From positions 1 to 13,476 of the forward strand of contig JACIWP010000053.1 in assembly GCA_014360855.1 (NCBI GenBank): 13,476 nucleotides of DNA, in the 5' to 3' direction. The notes beneath the pieces are model-generated. The model was not told where the DNA came from, searched no databases, and was given only the letters and a program-made list of their open reading frames with translations. Positions within the stretch are counted from its first letter, which is position 1, and each line of letters starts with the position of its first letter. This DNA is from Anaerolineae bacterium. Lineage in GTDB: Bacteria; Chloroflexota; Anaerolineae; JACIWP01. Below are positions 13,476 through 13,476 of the stretch, one piece after another. A program made the translations under genes and the position numbers.

Positions 13476-13476
13476 C

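Overview
The window is a GC-rich (roughly 65%), tightly packed bacterial chromosome segment. The hexamer GCCGGC is extremely frequent: about 145 copies by hand count, roughly one per 90 bases. Together with the protein character (TrkA-type potassium channel, cytidine deaminase of blasticidin-deaminase flavour, two-strand glycan locus), this suggests a member of Chloroflexota, probably class Anaerolineae. That assignment is an inference; there is no marker gene here to prove it. I see no mobile element, CRISPR array, rRNA or origin.

Region 1 (1-8071) looks like a cell-surface glycan locus made of two divergent operons. Leftward from about 4160: a family 2 glycosyltransferase, a family 4 glycosyltransferase, a nucleotidyltransferase-fold protein with an intact Asp triad, and an alkaline-phosphatase-superfamily hydrolase whose C-terminus runs off the window. 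Neighbouring genes overlap or sit a few bases apart, so they are probably co-transcribed. Rightward from about 4240: an O-antigen ligase/polymerase-like membrane protein, a GtrA-like membrane protein, a second family 4 glycosyltransferase and a six-helix membrane protein of unknown function, again overlapping or one base apart. The 194-base gap between the operons holds an excellent sigma70-type promoter (TTGACA, 17 bases, TATATT) and a repeated TTTGACAAATC element. The likely shared job is to build, polymerise or ligate, and modify a lipid-linked surface polysaccharide.

Region 2 (8068-9239) is a leftward two-helix potassium channel with RCK/TrkA regulatory domains, convergent with region 1 (the stop codons overlap). 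It has its own putative promoter and is separated from region 3 by a perfect 28-base palindrome.

Region 3 (9240-12393) is a leftward metal-resistance operon: an ArsR/SmtB-type sensor with a zinc-type alpha5 site, followed by a P1B-type zinc/cadmium/lead-exporting ATPase with three N-terminal metal-binding domains. The sensor gene has a near-consensus promoter (TTGACA, 17 bases, TATTAT) with a TGAA...TTCA operator just after the -10 box. A second, similar operator lies before the ATPase gene. The layout points to derepression by excess metal.

Region 4 (12469-13476) carries a leftward cytidine/blasticidin-deaminase-like gene, then a three-gene tRNA operon (Ser-UGA, Ser-GCU, Arg-GCG in transcription order) with a consensus promoter and a good intrinsic terminator. 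The last 26 codons of an unidentified gene enter from the right.
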